Source: Methylomonas sp. 11b
GTDB taxonomy: Bacteria > Pseudomonadota > Gammaproteobacteria > Methylococcales > Methylomonadaceae
Length of the DNA: 64,000 nt
Assembly (NCBI RefSeq): GCF_000515215.1
Contig: NZ_KI911557.1
Span: forward strand, 4,273,741-4,337,740
Direction of reading: 5' to 3'
This document shows positions 24,648 through 32,205 of this stretch, one piece after another. The notes under the pieces were generated by a model. The model was not told the origin of the DNA, did no database searches, and was given only the letters and a program-made list of their open reading frames with translations. Position numbers and translations under genes: made by a program. How positions within the stretch are numbered: the stretch's first letter is position 1; each line of letters begins with the position of its first letter.

Positions 24648-24897
24648 TCAAAAGGCTCCGCCGACCTTTGCGAATAACGCGTAATTCATCCTCCACATCG
24701 GCAATACCTAAATCTTGGTGCATACCAAAAAACTCATTCATTGCCGCTTCTTGCTCTTGTGAATTGACAGTAGGAGTAGCGGGATGAACGATACCCAGGG
24801 TTTGGCCGTGGTAAGTAATCTCAACGGTTTCTCCACGTTTAAGCGCATCAATGAGCACTTTATGCTTCGACTGAAGTTGTGAGGCTGTTAGTTGCAT
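24637..24897 (-). CDS. vapB: Phd-type antitoxin
   Basis: The 86-residue antitoxin begins MQLTASQLQSKHKVLIDALKRGETVEITYHGQTLGIVHP, the Phd/YefM-like N-terminal DNA-binding part. An acidic, helical C-terminal region (EQEAAMNEFFGMHQDLGIADVEDELRVIRKGRR) for toxin binding follows. It lies upstream of and overlaps the toxin gene. The AT-rich stretch at 24898-24935 must hold its promoter. Confidence 0.85.
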   Translation of the reverse strand: MQLTASQLQSKHKVLIDALKRGETVEITYHGQTLGIVHPATPTVNSQEQEAAMNEFFGMHQDLGIADVEDELRVIRKGRRSLLSDL

Positions 24898-25116
24898 GTC
24901 GACAAAATATATATTTTAAAATTGATATTATACGGCTATTTTCACGATGAGAACGAGCACTACAGGTTGGGCCGCTGTAATTTTGGTAGAGAAATATGCA
25001 AAAATCTTACGCGAGATTTACGCGACTTGGTTCTGATTCGTTGTGATCTGTACGGATATTACGCGATATTTGATGATTGAAATTACAATAAAATCAATTG
25101 GTTATGATTCCATAAT

Positions 25117-25172
25117 TGCACTTTTAATGCGATGGTCGTGCGTTCGAATCGCACACGACCCACCACTGAATA
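25117..25172 (+). repeat. Attachment site: tRNA-Lys(UUU) 3' fragment, left copy
   Basis: The 56-bp sequence contains the anticodon loop CTTTTAA, the variable loop, the T arm GTGCG-TTCGAAT-CGCAC, the acceptor strand ACGACCC and ACCA. This is the 3' half of a tRNA-Lys with anticodon UUU. The 5' half is absent. The same 56 bases recur without mismatch at 32206-32261. Tyrosine integrases commonly use this part of tRNA genes as att. Confidence 0.92.
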
Positions 25173-25184
25173 GCTTTACAAATT

Positions 25185-25218
25185 AACCAGTTAGCTTTAG
25201 CGGGCAGCTGGTTTTTTT
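25185..25218 (+). terminator. Terminator following the tRNA-Lys fragment
   Basis: AACCAG (25185-25190) pairs with CTGGTT (25208-25213), and a run of seven T's follows. It lies 13 bases past the att repeat and before the integrase stop. It could serve either the tRNA transcript or the element. Confidence 0.5.
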
Positions 25219-25259
25219 GTGCCTGTCATTTTTCATTTCCGATTTTTTGACGATTTGAC

Positions 25260-26315
25260 TTACCGGATCAGCGTAAGCTCTGTTCCGTGCATATCGCCGC
25301 AAAGCAATTCAACACACTCTATCAGCCGAGCGATTTCTGCTTTGCAGTAGTGCGTGGTGATATGCCCTGCATGATGCCCTAACAAATCCTGACGATCTTC
25401 AAAGCTCACACCCGCTGCACGTAAACGCATACCGAACGTGTGCCTTAAATCATGCACCCGAACATCAGCCAGATTAGCTGCTTCGCGCGCTTTTCGCCAG
25501 GCCCTGTTGTTCATCCTCTCTAACCGGTTGCCTTTCAGATGAAAAACAAACTCGGATTGATCCCGATAACGATTCACAATTGATCTTGCCACGGAGTTAA
25601 GTGGCACTATTCTTTCATGATCGTTTTTCGCGCGCTCTTCCGTGATAATAAAGACAATTTCCGATGTTCCAGAAAGGCGGCGCTCGTGTTGCCACTGTAA
25701 GCCACATATCTCCTGATCTCTCAAGCCGGTATGCAGAGCGAACAATGCCATGTCAGCCAAATATTGCGGCATACCATTTATCAGCCTGTCTTGCTCTGCA
25801 ACCGATATGGGGCGCGGTTTACGTTTCACGCCCTGAACGGTTGGTAGTAATGGCGCATTATCGAGCCAAGGCCTACCTTGTTCATCACGCCACATCGCCA
25901 CGCAGAGTTTCAACACTCTACGAATGACAGCCATGTCCCGGTTCAGTGTTCCTGCAGAAATTTTAGCGGCCTTTCTATCTCGAATATACTGATCCAGAGA
26001 AGCCGAATGGATTTTCTTTAAAGCAAGATCACCGATATAAGGCATCACAGCCTTTAACGTGTCAATATCACGGTCCAAAGACCGTTTGTGTCCATACTCT
26101 TCGATGAAGCGAGCGGCGGCTTCATCGAAGATTCGCTCCCGACGTTCACCATAGACCACTTCACTTCGGATCTCTTGTATACGCTTTGCTAGGTAGCGTT
26201 CTGCTTCTTCGAGCTCCGATTCTCCAGTGCTTTCGCGAAGTTTGATGCCCGCGACGGTTTTGTCGATGTGCCAGATGTTGCCTTTCTTTCTAAGGCCGGG
26301 GGTTGATTTTGCCAT
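25260..26315 (-). CDS. int: Tyrosine integrase of the 7.1-kb element
   Basis: The 351-residue phage-type integrase starts at ATG 26315 (MAKSTPGLRKKG), preceded by GGAGGAATT. A longer frame upstream is only the antisense of the glycine-zipper gene. Catalytic residues are Arg in LHTGLRDQEICGL (about 213), the lysine of ERAKNDHERIVPLN, HDLRHT (about 293), GHH and the nucleophile Tyr in THYCKAEIARL (about 326). The N-terminal arm-binding and SAM-like domains are present. It lies 88 bp from the att repeat and reads towards it. Confidence 0.95.
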   Translation of the reverse strand: MAKSTPGLRKKGNIWHIDKTVAGIKLRESTGESELEEAERYLAKRIQEIRSEVVYGERRERIFDEAAARFIEEYGHKRSLDRDIDTLKAVMPYIGDLALKKIHSASLDQYIRDRKAAKISAGTLNRDMAVIRRVLKLCVAMWRDEQGRPWLDNAPLLPTVQGVKRKPRPISVAEQDRLINGMPQYLADMALFALHTGLRDQEICGLQWQHERRLSGTSEIVFIITEERAKNDHERIVPLNSVARSIVNRYRDQSEFVFHLKGNRLERMNNRAWRKAREAANLADVRVHDLRHTFGMRLRAAGVSFEDRQDLLGHHAGHITTHYCKAEIARLIECVELLCGDMHGTELTLIR

Positions 26316-26652
26316 GATAATTCCTCCAATGGCTTGCCCGGCTTTCCGTTCGCGGCTTGGCGGTATGGTCGGCGCCGTGGGTGGCGCGATGAGCAGTCTG
26401 GCTGCATCGAGTTCCGGGGCGGCGGTGGGCGCAGAGCTGGGTGCGACGGTGGGCATTATGGGCGGACCGGTGGGCGTGGCGGCGGGCACAGCCGGCGGTG
26501 CGTTGATCGGCGCCTTGATCTGGGCCGCTACCGGCGGGGTCACCGGCGCCAAGCTGGGTCAGGTCATTGACCAAAAGGTGTTACACAACTACGTCTGCCA
26601 AAGCTGCGGCTTGCAGTTTGGCGATGTGGATACCGATGAACCGTTGGTGTGA
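26314..26652 (+). CDS. Glycine-zipper membrane protein with C-terminal CxxC
   Basis: The protein is very Gly/Ala-rich from about residue 12 to 82 (MVGAVGGAMSSLAASSSGAAVGAELGATVGIMGGPVG...GALIGALIWAATGG). This is a glycine-zipper pattern of two to three tightly packing helices, as in membrane-inserting or pore-forming small proteins. It ends with HNYVCQSCGLQFGD, a zinc-knuckle-like CxxC. The start is uncertain: ATG 26314 overlaps the divergent integrase ATG, and ATG 26329 or 26365 are possible. The G+C content is much higher than around it. Confidence 0.55.
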   Translation: MIIPPMACPAFRSRLGGMVGAVGGAMSSLAASSSGAAVGAELGATVGIMGGPVGVAAGTAGGALIGALIWAATGGVTGAKLGQVIDQKVLHNYVCQSCGLQFGDVDTDEPLV

Positions 26653-26919
26653 AGTGATAATGACACCACTTGCATCATCCGGATGAATGCCGGTACCGCA
26701 GGCCGCCGCCAATTCACTGCCGGGGTTGTGTAGCCCAAACGCATTCCGAATCGCTACACCAAGGCAAAAGTGGAACTCGACCAGTTCGTCTTCCTCAGCG
26801 CTGGCAACTGCCCGGCGCTCGGTGTCGTTCATGATGAGCAAAAGCCGGTCAACAGCCTCGTCAACTGTGCGCGGTGTTCGCAATATCTCGCTACTGAGTG
26901 CTGACCAAATTTCAGTCAA
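26581..26919 (-). CDS. DUF6794-like protein
   Basis: The 112-residue soluble protein has the pattern PRTVDEAVDRLLLIM...EEDELVEFHFCLGVAIRNAFGLHNPGSELAAACG...HPDDASGVII, which matches the DUF6794 type found in scattered bacteria and mobile elements. Biochemical role unknown. The 3' third is antisense to the end of the glycine-zipper gene, a 72-bp convergent overlap. The start at 26919 (MTEIWSALSS) fits the domain. Confidence 0.65.
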   Translation of the reverse strand: MTEIWSALSSEILRTPRTVDEAVDRLLLIMNDTERRAVASAEEDELVEFHFCLGVAIRNAFGLHNPGSELAAACGTGIHPDDASGVIITSHQRFIGIHIAKLQAAALADVVV

Positions 26920-27081
26920 TTTGACCTTCCTTGTTGCCTGGCGGCTACTTAGGTTATGTTGTCACGGCTTTGTCACAGGGTTTTCCACAGGAGTTGGGGA
27001 TAACCGGTGGCGTCTAGTCGAACTACTACGCCGCATCCTTGCGGCTTCTATAATCTAATAGGCTAGGCGCTATGATGAGTT

Positions 27082-27357
27082 TCAATCTTGTAGACCAAAG
27101 GTGTCAACAATTTCATGCTGCAAATTTTTGATTTCTTCGAGCATCTCTGCTGGCAGCTCGTTGGCTTTCTCTGTTGCTAAACAGTCTTTATGGGAGAGGA
27201 TCAAATCACTCAGTTCTTGTTTTGAACATTCGCTATCGGAAGCAACCTCATACGCTTGTCGCAATTTGAAAATAACATCAAAACCAACATCACGAGTCTC
27301 ACCAGTATTATCAAGGTGATTGGCTAGATCATTTATTCTTTGAATAATCGTTTTCAT
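27082..27357 (-). CDS. Hypothetical protein, 91 aa
   Basis: The protein is small, acidic and all-helical (MKTIIQRINDLANHLDNTGETRDVGFDVIFKLRQAYEVAS...ELPAEMLEEIKNLQHEIVDTFG). It has no signal peptide, membrane segment or recognisable family. It is separated by about 160 bp from the DUF6794 gene on the same strand. The intervening DNA holds a GGGGATAACC motif like that at 2.6 kb. Confidence 0.45.
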   Translation of the reverse strand: MKTIIQRINDLANHLDNTGETRDVGFDVIFKLRQAYEVASDSECSKQELSDLILSHKDCLATEKANELPAEMLEEIKNLQHEIVDTFGLQD

Positions 27358-27578
27358 GACTGCTCTCTATTGTTATACCGGAATCTGCCGGTTCAGCCGA
27401 GGATTGGATCTCCCCAGATTCGCACGGAATCCAATATGCTGATCCTAGACAACATCATCATTCTTTTTGTTCCTGATAAATTCTGCTTGACACCACCACA
27501 ACACCCAGCCTAAGCTTTAACCGTGCCGACACATTCGGCGCCGGGCGTGAGAACCTGTTTATCAAGGCGTAAAAAACG

Positions 27579-27601
27579 CCACTGACCTTAGTGGTTTTTT
27601 T
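27579..27601. terminator. Bidirectional terminator
   Basis: CCACT (27579-27583) and AGTGG (27590-27594) form a stem with a 6-base loop, followed by seven T's and preceded by six A's (27571-27576). It separates the minus-strand hypothetical gene from the Ash-like/four-gene region on the plus strand. Confidence 0.65.
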
Positions 27602-27773
27602 ATGCGCGTCATTTTTGCATGGCTTTGCCGTGCCTCTTTTATGGCGGGATTGTTTGGGCAGCCGAAAGGCTGGCCGCTCCTTGATGCGGTATTCTCACCC
27701 CACTCAATCCCGTCGCCTATGCCGTGAGAAGCTCGGCGGCGGTTATTCGACTTTTCAAGGAATACCGCTATGA
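27602..27773 (+). pseudogene. Ash-family-like leader remnant with a frameshift
   Basis: One frame from ATG 27602 gives MRVIFAWLCRASFMAGLFGQPKGWP. The frame used further on gives RYSHPTQSRRLCREKLGGGYSTFQGIPL, ending at TGA 27771-27773, where it overlaps the next ATG. Together they follow the pattern of P4-type Ash-like small proteins (GQPxGWP ... REKLGGGYSTFQGIPL), with the frame change near 27675-27685. The family is common in satellite phages and integrative elements, just upstream of small accessory genes. The assignment is from motif memory; the broken reading frame itself is visible. Confidence 0.5.
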
Positions 27774-28048
27774 CCACTCAAACCGCCCAGGGCGAAACCA
27801 GCCCAAAAACCGCCGCCTTCGACACCGCTTTCAATGCTTTTTGCGATATTCAGCGCGCACAGGCTGTCCTTGCGCTGATCTTAGACAGTTACGTTGACAG
27901 CATTACCGACGAGAACGTCCTTAACTCGCTGTTTGTTGTCCAGAATGAGGTAAATAGCGGGCTTGGCACCTTAGAGCGGTTTATCTATCCCAAAGACGAC
28001 GCTATCACCGATAAGCCGCAAGAATTTGTTAAAGGCGGTGCAGCATGA
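27770..28048 (+). CDS. Small helical protein, first of three tandem paralogues
   Basis: The 92-residue protein has a core AFDTAFNAFCDIQRAQAVLALILDSYVDSITDENVLNSLFVVQNEVNSGLGTLERF, predicted as a helical hairpin or bundle. The same pattern (LDxxFxxxQRAxxxLxLL ... SxxxDxxxxxLxxVxxEIxxxxxxIE) recurs in the next two genes. It starts directly after the Ash-like remnant. The next ATG overlaps its stop (ATGA-type). The pattern recalls small prophage and satellite proteins of unknown function. No membrane helix or catalytic motif. Confidence 0.7.
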   Translation: MTTQTAQGETSPKTAAFDTAFNAFCDIQRAQAVLALILDSYVDSITDENVLNSLFVVQNEVNSGLGTLERFIYPKDDAITDKPQEFVKGGAA

Positions 28049-28287
28049 ACGCAATCACAGCAACCCCACCAAGGCTAGATACTCTTTTTGAGTCCGCACA
28101 ACGCGCACACGCCGTGATTTTATTGTTAACCGACGCCTGTTCCGACCCTGTGTATGGCGACGCTATTACTTATTCGTTGTGGGCGGTCGAGCGCGAGATT
28201 CGGGAAATCAAAGCGGCGATAGACGCCGTATCATGTGACGAGCCCCAAGAAGGTCTAGCGCAACGCGAAACGGGAGGTGCAGCATGA
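28045..28287 (+). CDS. Small helical protein, second tandem paralogue
   Basis: The 80-residue paralogue has PRLDTLFESAQRAHAVILLLTDACSDPVYGDAITYSLWAVEREIREIKAAIDAV, clearly related in pattern to its neighbours. Start and stop overlap those of the flanking genes by four bases, so translation should be coupled and the products made in similar amounts. The C-terminal tail (about 15 residues, acidic then Gly-rich) is not conserved between the paralogues. Confidence 0.7.
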   Translation: MNAITATPPRLDTLFESAQRAHAVILLLTDACSDPVYGDAITYSLWAVEREIREIKAAIDAVSCDEPQEGLAQRETGGAA

Positions 28288-28706
28288 CCGCCCCTAACTT
28301 CAACAACCTAGACAACGCCTTTGGCGCCGCGCAACGTGCCAATGGAATACTGTCACTGATTTTTGAAGGGTTTATCGATAGTATCGTCAGGGATGATGTT
28401 CAACTGGCTTTGTACTCCGTTCAACAAGAAATTCATGAAGTGTTGCGTATCGTTGAGGCTTTGAATTGGGGTGATAATCTGGAAGTCGCCGCCGTTCCGG
28501 ATGGCAGTGCGGAGAAGCAGGCCGCGCGAGAGGAACCTCACACTGGCCAATCTGAGTTGTTAGATAAGTTGTTTCGTTTTGCCGAGTCAGTCGCCGAAGA
28601 AGCCGCCGTCATCGATGTTGAGTTGAAACGGTACCGGGCCGCAGCGGCAGTCAATGATTCTGCCACTGCTGGGGCGAGCCAGCTCGGCAACGGCGGTGCG
28701 AGATGA
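28284..28706 (+). CDS. Small helical protein, third tandem paralogue with a longer tail
   Basis: The 140-residue protein has the shared core at residues 5-62 (NNLDNAFGAAQRANGILSLIFEGFIDSIVRDDVQLALYSVQQEIHEVLRIVEAL). A second helical segment (LLDKLFRFAESVAEEAAVIDVELKRYRAAAAV) follows and is absent from the other two paralogues. The start overlaps the previous stop; its TGA overlaps the ATG of a fourth small gene. The three proteins could form a hetero-oligomer, which is inference only. Confidence 0.7.
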   Translation: MTAPNFNNLDNAFGAAQRANGILSLIFEGFIDSIVRDDVQLALYSVQQEIHEVLRIVEALNWGDNLEVAAVPDGSAEKQAAREEPHTGQSELLDKLFRFAESVAEEAAVIDVELKRYRAAAAVNDSATAGASQLGNGGAR

Positions 28707-28876
28707 AATGGTATATCCGGTTTAAGCTTTGCATGGCGGTGTTCTGGGTTCGCGCGGCCATCAAGAGGCGATATAGCCATACACAACCTAAAATCATCAG
28801 GCGGCTATGCTTGGCAGCGTTCGAGGTGGTGACTGCTTTTTACATTTTCATGCGGTGGACTTGGGCAACTCATTAA
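28703..28876 (+). CDS. 57-residue basic, hydrophobic protein closing the four-gene cassette
   Basis: ATG 28703 overlaps the preceding TGA (ATGA) and the frame ends at TAA 28874-28876. The peptide is rich in Arg/Lys and Trp with two hydrophobic stretches (residues 6-18, FKLCMAVFWVRAA, and 38-52, LAAFEVVTAFYIFMRW), so it may associate with the membrane. The tight coupling, not any motif, is the main support. A terminator follows 22 bases later, so the cassette ends here. Confidence 0.6.
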   Translation: MKWYIRFKLCMAVFWVRAAIKRRYSHTQPKIIRRLCLAAFEVVTAFYIFMRWTWATH

Positions 28877-28897
28877 GGCTGCGATCCCCGTAACAAG

Positions 28898-28921
28898 AGC
28901 CGGCCTAGTGTCGGCTTTTTT
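28898..28921 (+). terminator. Terminator of the four-gene cassette
   Basis: AGCCG (28898-28902) pairs with CGGCT (28912-28916), followed by TTTTT. It is 22 bases after the last stop codon. Confidence 0.7.
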
Positions 28922-29020
28922 GTGACCAGCGTTCTATTTCCGCGCATAACTTCCAGGCTGTTTTCTATCTGCGCCTAGACTTGGCTCGTCAGGCAAAGAG
29001 CAGTTGATACACACTAAACG

Positions 29021-29055
29021 GCCGATAGTCCGATCTTGGGTTATCGGCTTTTTTT
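29021..29055 (+). terminator. Second terminator hairpin
   Basis: GCCGATA (29021-29027) pairs with TATCGGC (29042-29048), followed by seven T's. It stands between the cassette and the HhH-like gene and isolates them transcriptionally. Confidence 0.75.
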
Positions 29056-29108
29056 GTGGCTAACTGGTGGTATCGATTTGCTTAGTTGGGCTATTAAGGA
29101 GGTTTATG

Positions 29109-29627
29109 ATGGAGAAATCGATGAAATTCAAGTTGAGGTTTCCTGAGTTTGAACTAGAGAAATGGGCAGAAAGAAACACAGGTGATCTTTCAGCTTTAGA
29201 GCGTATTGGAAAATCTGCTAGGGAAAGGGGACATCTTTCAAGGCAAGAGTTTCTTAGCATATGTGCAGAGAAGTCACCTAGATCAAAGCCGCGTTGCGCC
29301 AGCAATTCTACTGAACTGATCGAAGAGGTTACAAGAATTGCGATGAGCTCGAAGCTCGAGGAATTGCATATAAGATCTCTAATGATGCTCACGGGCGTCA
29401 GTTGGCCGACGGCGTCATATATTCTTCATTTTTGCCACAGTAGTAAGTACCCGATTCTTGATTTTCGTGCGCTCTGGTCACTTTCGATACCCAAAGCTCC
29501 TGTGTATACATATGAGTTTTGGGGGAAATATGTCGAAATCTGCAGGGATTTGGCGAAACGCAATAAATTGTCTATGAGGCAAGTAGACGCTGCGCTCTGG
29601 CAATACTCGAAAGAAAGACAAAAGTAG
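29109..29627 (+). CDS. Helix-hairpin-helix-like hypothetical protein
   Basis: The start at 29109 is chosen because AAGGAGG lies six bases before it; an ATG three bases earlier is possible. The 172-residue protein contains IRSLMMLTGVSWPTASYILHFCHSSKYPILDFRALWSLSI (about 95-134). This resembles the HhH-GPD region of DNA-glycosylase-like proteins (LxxLpGVxxptASaiLhf...YPIlDfRalwsL), though no catalytic Lys/Asp can be assigned. It is often seen as a stand-alone gene on islands. It may bind DNA or act in genome defence; this is inference. Confidence 0.65.
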   Translation: MEKSMKFKLRFPEFELEKWAERNTGDLSALERIGKSARERGHLSRQEFLSICAEKSPRSKPRCASNSTELIEEVTRIAMSSKLEELHIRSLMMLTGVSWPTASYILHFCHSSKYPILDFRALWSLSIPKAPVYTYEFWGKYVEICRDLAKRNKLSMRQVDAALWQYSKERQK

Positions 29628-29805
29628 GGTTGCGTCGGCGCCGAACCATTCAAATCCTGACTGGGGTATTATTGGGTCAGATCGTTTACAAATTCACCCA
29701 TCAGAATTAAACCTAAAACCGGTGGCTTGATCACGGCAGGAACATTGCCGCAGCAACACCCAATCCAAGGCATAAACTATCAGCTTTAAAACTCGAAATA
29801 TCACA

Positions 29806-30110
29806 ATGATGACCATGCCAAAGCCACGCATACCCCCGCCACCTCGACCAGGCTGGAATTACGATACCTACTTCCTGGCGCAGTTGGCTAAGGCCAAGGA
29901 AAAAAGAGGTCGCGGTGATGGGGTGCGCTTAGTTGCTCTTAAGGAGTCAGCTAATCAGCCAAGATCAGGTAATGGCAGCCGTGGAATAAGTCTACGGGGC
30001 CGCAGTCAGTTACTGGTAAGGCTAAAGCCTCTCAGAACGCATTTAAGGGGGGTGGCGGCAAAGACTTCTGGAAATGTCAGCGCTGTTGCGGGAGCAGGAT
30101 GATTGCCTAA
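29806..30110 (+). pseudogene. Small hypothetical protein with an apparent frameshift
   Basis: The N-terminal frame (MPKPRIPPPPRPGWNYDTYFLAQLAKAKEKRGRG, about 29815-29915) looks genuine. Further on it becomes low in coding character, while the +1-shifted frame reads KASQNAFKGGGGKDFWKCQRCCGSRMIA to a TAA at 30108-30110. That ending has a CxxCC zinc-knuckle and a plausible C-terminus. The two frames together would make a protein of about 100 residues with the shift near 29990. A simple unshifted 98-residue product is the alternative. Confidence 0.4.
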
Positions 30111-30546
30111 AACAACTAAAATAACGTAGCAATTGAATTGCCTGTGAGTGTTAACGTACAGATTACTGATGGCTGCTGTGATACGTTTTATCGGCCTTGG
30201 TAATCTACATTTACTTTAAAGCGATGACTTTGCTTTTTGCGAAGGGGGTTATGTTTCGACAATACGCGAGCAAGCGTTGCAAGCCATGGTTGCATTGGTA
30301 GCTACGGATAGTGATGGGCAGCAAGTGATGAAAGAGGCGAAATCAGATTTTCGTAAGAAGAAGAATGACCTTCAGTGAATAGCAAACAGTGATAGAACAC
30401 TATCGTGCATAAATGGGAGAGAAATCTAGTTCCCGAGTTGGGCGCGCGCACCTTAGCGCCATATTGCATAGATCGCCCCCCTTTTTTTTGGAAACAAAAT
30501 AAGATGAATTGTTTTTAATAATTTCCTTTATTTTTTAGGTCTTTAA
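30111..30546. other. Intergenic region with a possible gene remnant
   Basis: A 54-codon open stretch ending at TGA near 30378 (tail QQVMKEAKSDFRKKKNDLQ) lacks a good start and may be the end of a broken gene. The part 30480-30546 is AT-rich and probably carries the promoter of the following secreted protein. Confidence 0.3.
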
Positions 30547-31131
30547 ATGAAAAAGTTAGCATTCTTAGCCCTTTTAACTATGTTTTTTGCTTATTCTCTT
30601 TTTCAATCAAACGCGAGTGCTGACTCAATCACTTACGCATTAGATGCCAAATATTCTGTTGCAACTGGATCAATAGTTAGCATTCCATCGGTTGGCAATG
30701 TTTCGTTTTCACTTTTGCCCGACGGGTCTATTGATGTTGTGACTAGTTTCATCGGTAACGACATTAAAATAATTGACTTTGGTATTGATGCTATCAAAGA
30801 TGATAATCCCATTATCAAATCAAAACCGTATATGGTTTCGCCCGGCCTATCGTTTTCTAACCATATGGGGCTATTTAACAATGTAATACAGCTTTCAGAA
30901 TGGCCTCCAAAGGCATCTTTTGTTGAGGCCGTTTTTGGATTTAACCAGCACTACACGTCTGTAAATCAATTCTTAACCCGTCACGATAATTCACCCGTAT
31001 ATGCCCTCGGCTATGATGGTGGTGCTTACACATTGTATGGAACTGCAGTGCCTATCCCATCTGGTATTCTAATGTTCGCATCTGGCTTACTAGCAATGGG
31101 AGCTTTCCGAATGGGCAGAAAGCCCCAGTGA
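30547..31131 (+). CDS. Secreted protein with a VPxP-type C-terminal sorting tail
   Basis: The 194-residue protein has a Sec signal peptide (MKKLAFLALLTMFFAYSLFQSNASA, cleavage near 25) and a beta-rich middle part of unknown function. The C-terminal tail is VPIPSGILMFASGLLAMGAF followed by RMGRK: a short motif, a membrane helix and basic residues. This is the architecture of PEP-CTERM/VPxPA-CTERM sorting signals, removed by exosortase-type proteases. It is exported and probably surface-anchored or released. Confidence 0.8.
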   Translation: MKKLAFLALLTMFFAYSLFQSNASADSITYALDAKYSVATGSIVSIPSVGNVSFSLLPDGSIDVVTSFIGNDIKIIDFGIDAIKDDNPIIKSKPYMVSPGLSFSNHMGLFNNVIQLSEWPPKASFVEAVFGFNQHYTSVNQFLTRHDNSPVYALGYDGGAYTLYGTAVPIPSGILMFASGLLAMGAFRMGRKPQ

Positions 31132-31309
31132 GTTTTATACCTTTGCCTGGGTCAATATGTGCATATTTGGCAATGTGTTATGGCTGTAGATAGCCAGTCG
31201 CTACTCGAAGCTTTAGATGTAATGGTTCGTAGCGAATAAACCCTTTTTGATGGTAGCCCGTTCAAGTTTTCTGAAAAATCAACTCGTTATCCACTATTGA
31301 GAGGTAAGT

Positions 31310-32077
31310 ATGAGCAAAAATAGAACCCTAATGGCCGGCCTGCTGCTTAGCCTCACTTCTATAACTACAGAGGCCTCATTAACTGTTGGTTATGCCGACG
31401 GCAAAAGTGTCGTTTATAGTAGTTTAGGCAACATCACTTGGACTGGAGATGCCAATTTGCTGGGTACTCTTCAAAACAAATTGGGGTATGAGGTAGTGGT
31501 GAATTCTATCATCGCCGTTAGTCCGGTCATCATTGATATGCCGAATATCTTTGATACACCTGCCAATAGTGGCAAGCACACCGTCTCAAGTTTAGATTTT
31601 GATAGCAATAGACTTGGAGCAGTCAGCTGGTTTGGTGCCAAAGCGTTCGCGAGCTATTTAAATGCCATCAACTATGCGGGTTCCAATCGATGGGCGTTGC
31701 CCAGCGCTGGTAGTACCCCACAATCTGGAATGAACCCACCCGGTAGCCAATTTGCGGAACTGTTCTATAACGAGCTAGGCGGCACTGCTCTTAATCCTAT
31801 TCCAAATACCGCCAACTTCACTAATGAGCAAACCTACTTCTACTGGTTAGCTACAGAGAATGCACCTTATCCCAGCAACGCATGGTACTTCGCTACCAGC
31901 ACTGGCTACCAAGGCAGTTTCGCCACTAAGGACTTCCCGTTATATGCTTGGGTAGTGAGCCCGGGCAATCTTACTTCCGTGCCACTGTCTGGCGCTGCGT
32001 GGTTGTTTAGCGCGTGGATAGGTTTAATGGTGCTAAGCATGCGCTATAAGCCAAAAGCATCGATAATAATTCATTAG
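31310..32077 (+). CDS. DUF1566-like secreted protein with a degenerate CTERM tail
   Basis: The 255-residue protein has a signal peptide (to about residue 23) and a body with the paired motifs YSSLGNITWTGDANLLGTL, NAINYAGSNRWALPSAGSTP and YFYWLATENAP...YAWVVSPG. These match the DUF1566/Lcl-like fold of secreted methanotroph proteins. The tail VPLSGAAWLFSAWIGLMVLSMRYKPK resembles a VPxP-CTERM signal but lacks the second proline. It is paralogous to the protein at 47087-47827. GAGG precedes the ATG. Confidence 0.8.
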   Translation: MSKNRTLMAGLLLSLTSITTEASLTVGYADGKSVVYSSLGNITWTGDANLLGTLQNKLGYEVVVNSIIAVSPVIIDMPNIFDTPANSGKHTVSSLDFDSNRLGAVSWFGAKAFASYLNAINYAGSNRWALPSAGSTPQSGMNPPGSQFAELFYNELGGTALNPIPNTANFTNEQTYFYWLATENAPYPSNAWYFATSTGYQGSFATKDFPLYAWVVSPGNLTSVPLSGAAWLFSAWIGLMVLSMRYKPKASIIIH

Positions 32078-32205
32078 AACAAGGCGTAAATTTAGGCGCA
32101 CTAGTCAAACAACTTGAGGCTAAATCAACTCAAAATGAAACTACTTGAAACTGCGTGCATATAAGGAATACACTGAAGTTTCACGTTGTTTCAATTCGTT
32201 GGTGA

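Larger units (their letters stand above)
25117..32205. mobile_element. 7.1-kb integrative element between tRNA-Lys att repeats
   Basis: The segment is bounded by identical 56-bp tRNA-Lys 3'-end repeats and has a tyrosine integrase at its left end, adjacent to the repeat. Contents include a glycine-zipper protein, a DUF6794-like protein, an Ash-like remnant, a four-gene cassette of small proteins and two secreted CTERM-type proteins. No replication, conjugation or structural phage genes are recognised, so it is a small, probably mobilised island or satellite-like element. Confidence 0.8.

Noticed and set aside
25117..25172. An intact tRNA-Lys gene
   Set aside because: Only the anticodon-to-CCA half is present; the sequence before it cannot form the acceptor and D arm. 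The same applies to 32206-32261.
26227..26574. N-terminal Ala/Pro-rich extension of the 7.1-kb element integrase (frame up to 26552)
   Set aside because: The extension is antisense to the glycine-zipper gene, and GGAGGAATT marks the ATG at 26315 as the start.
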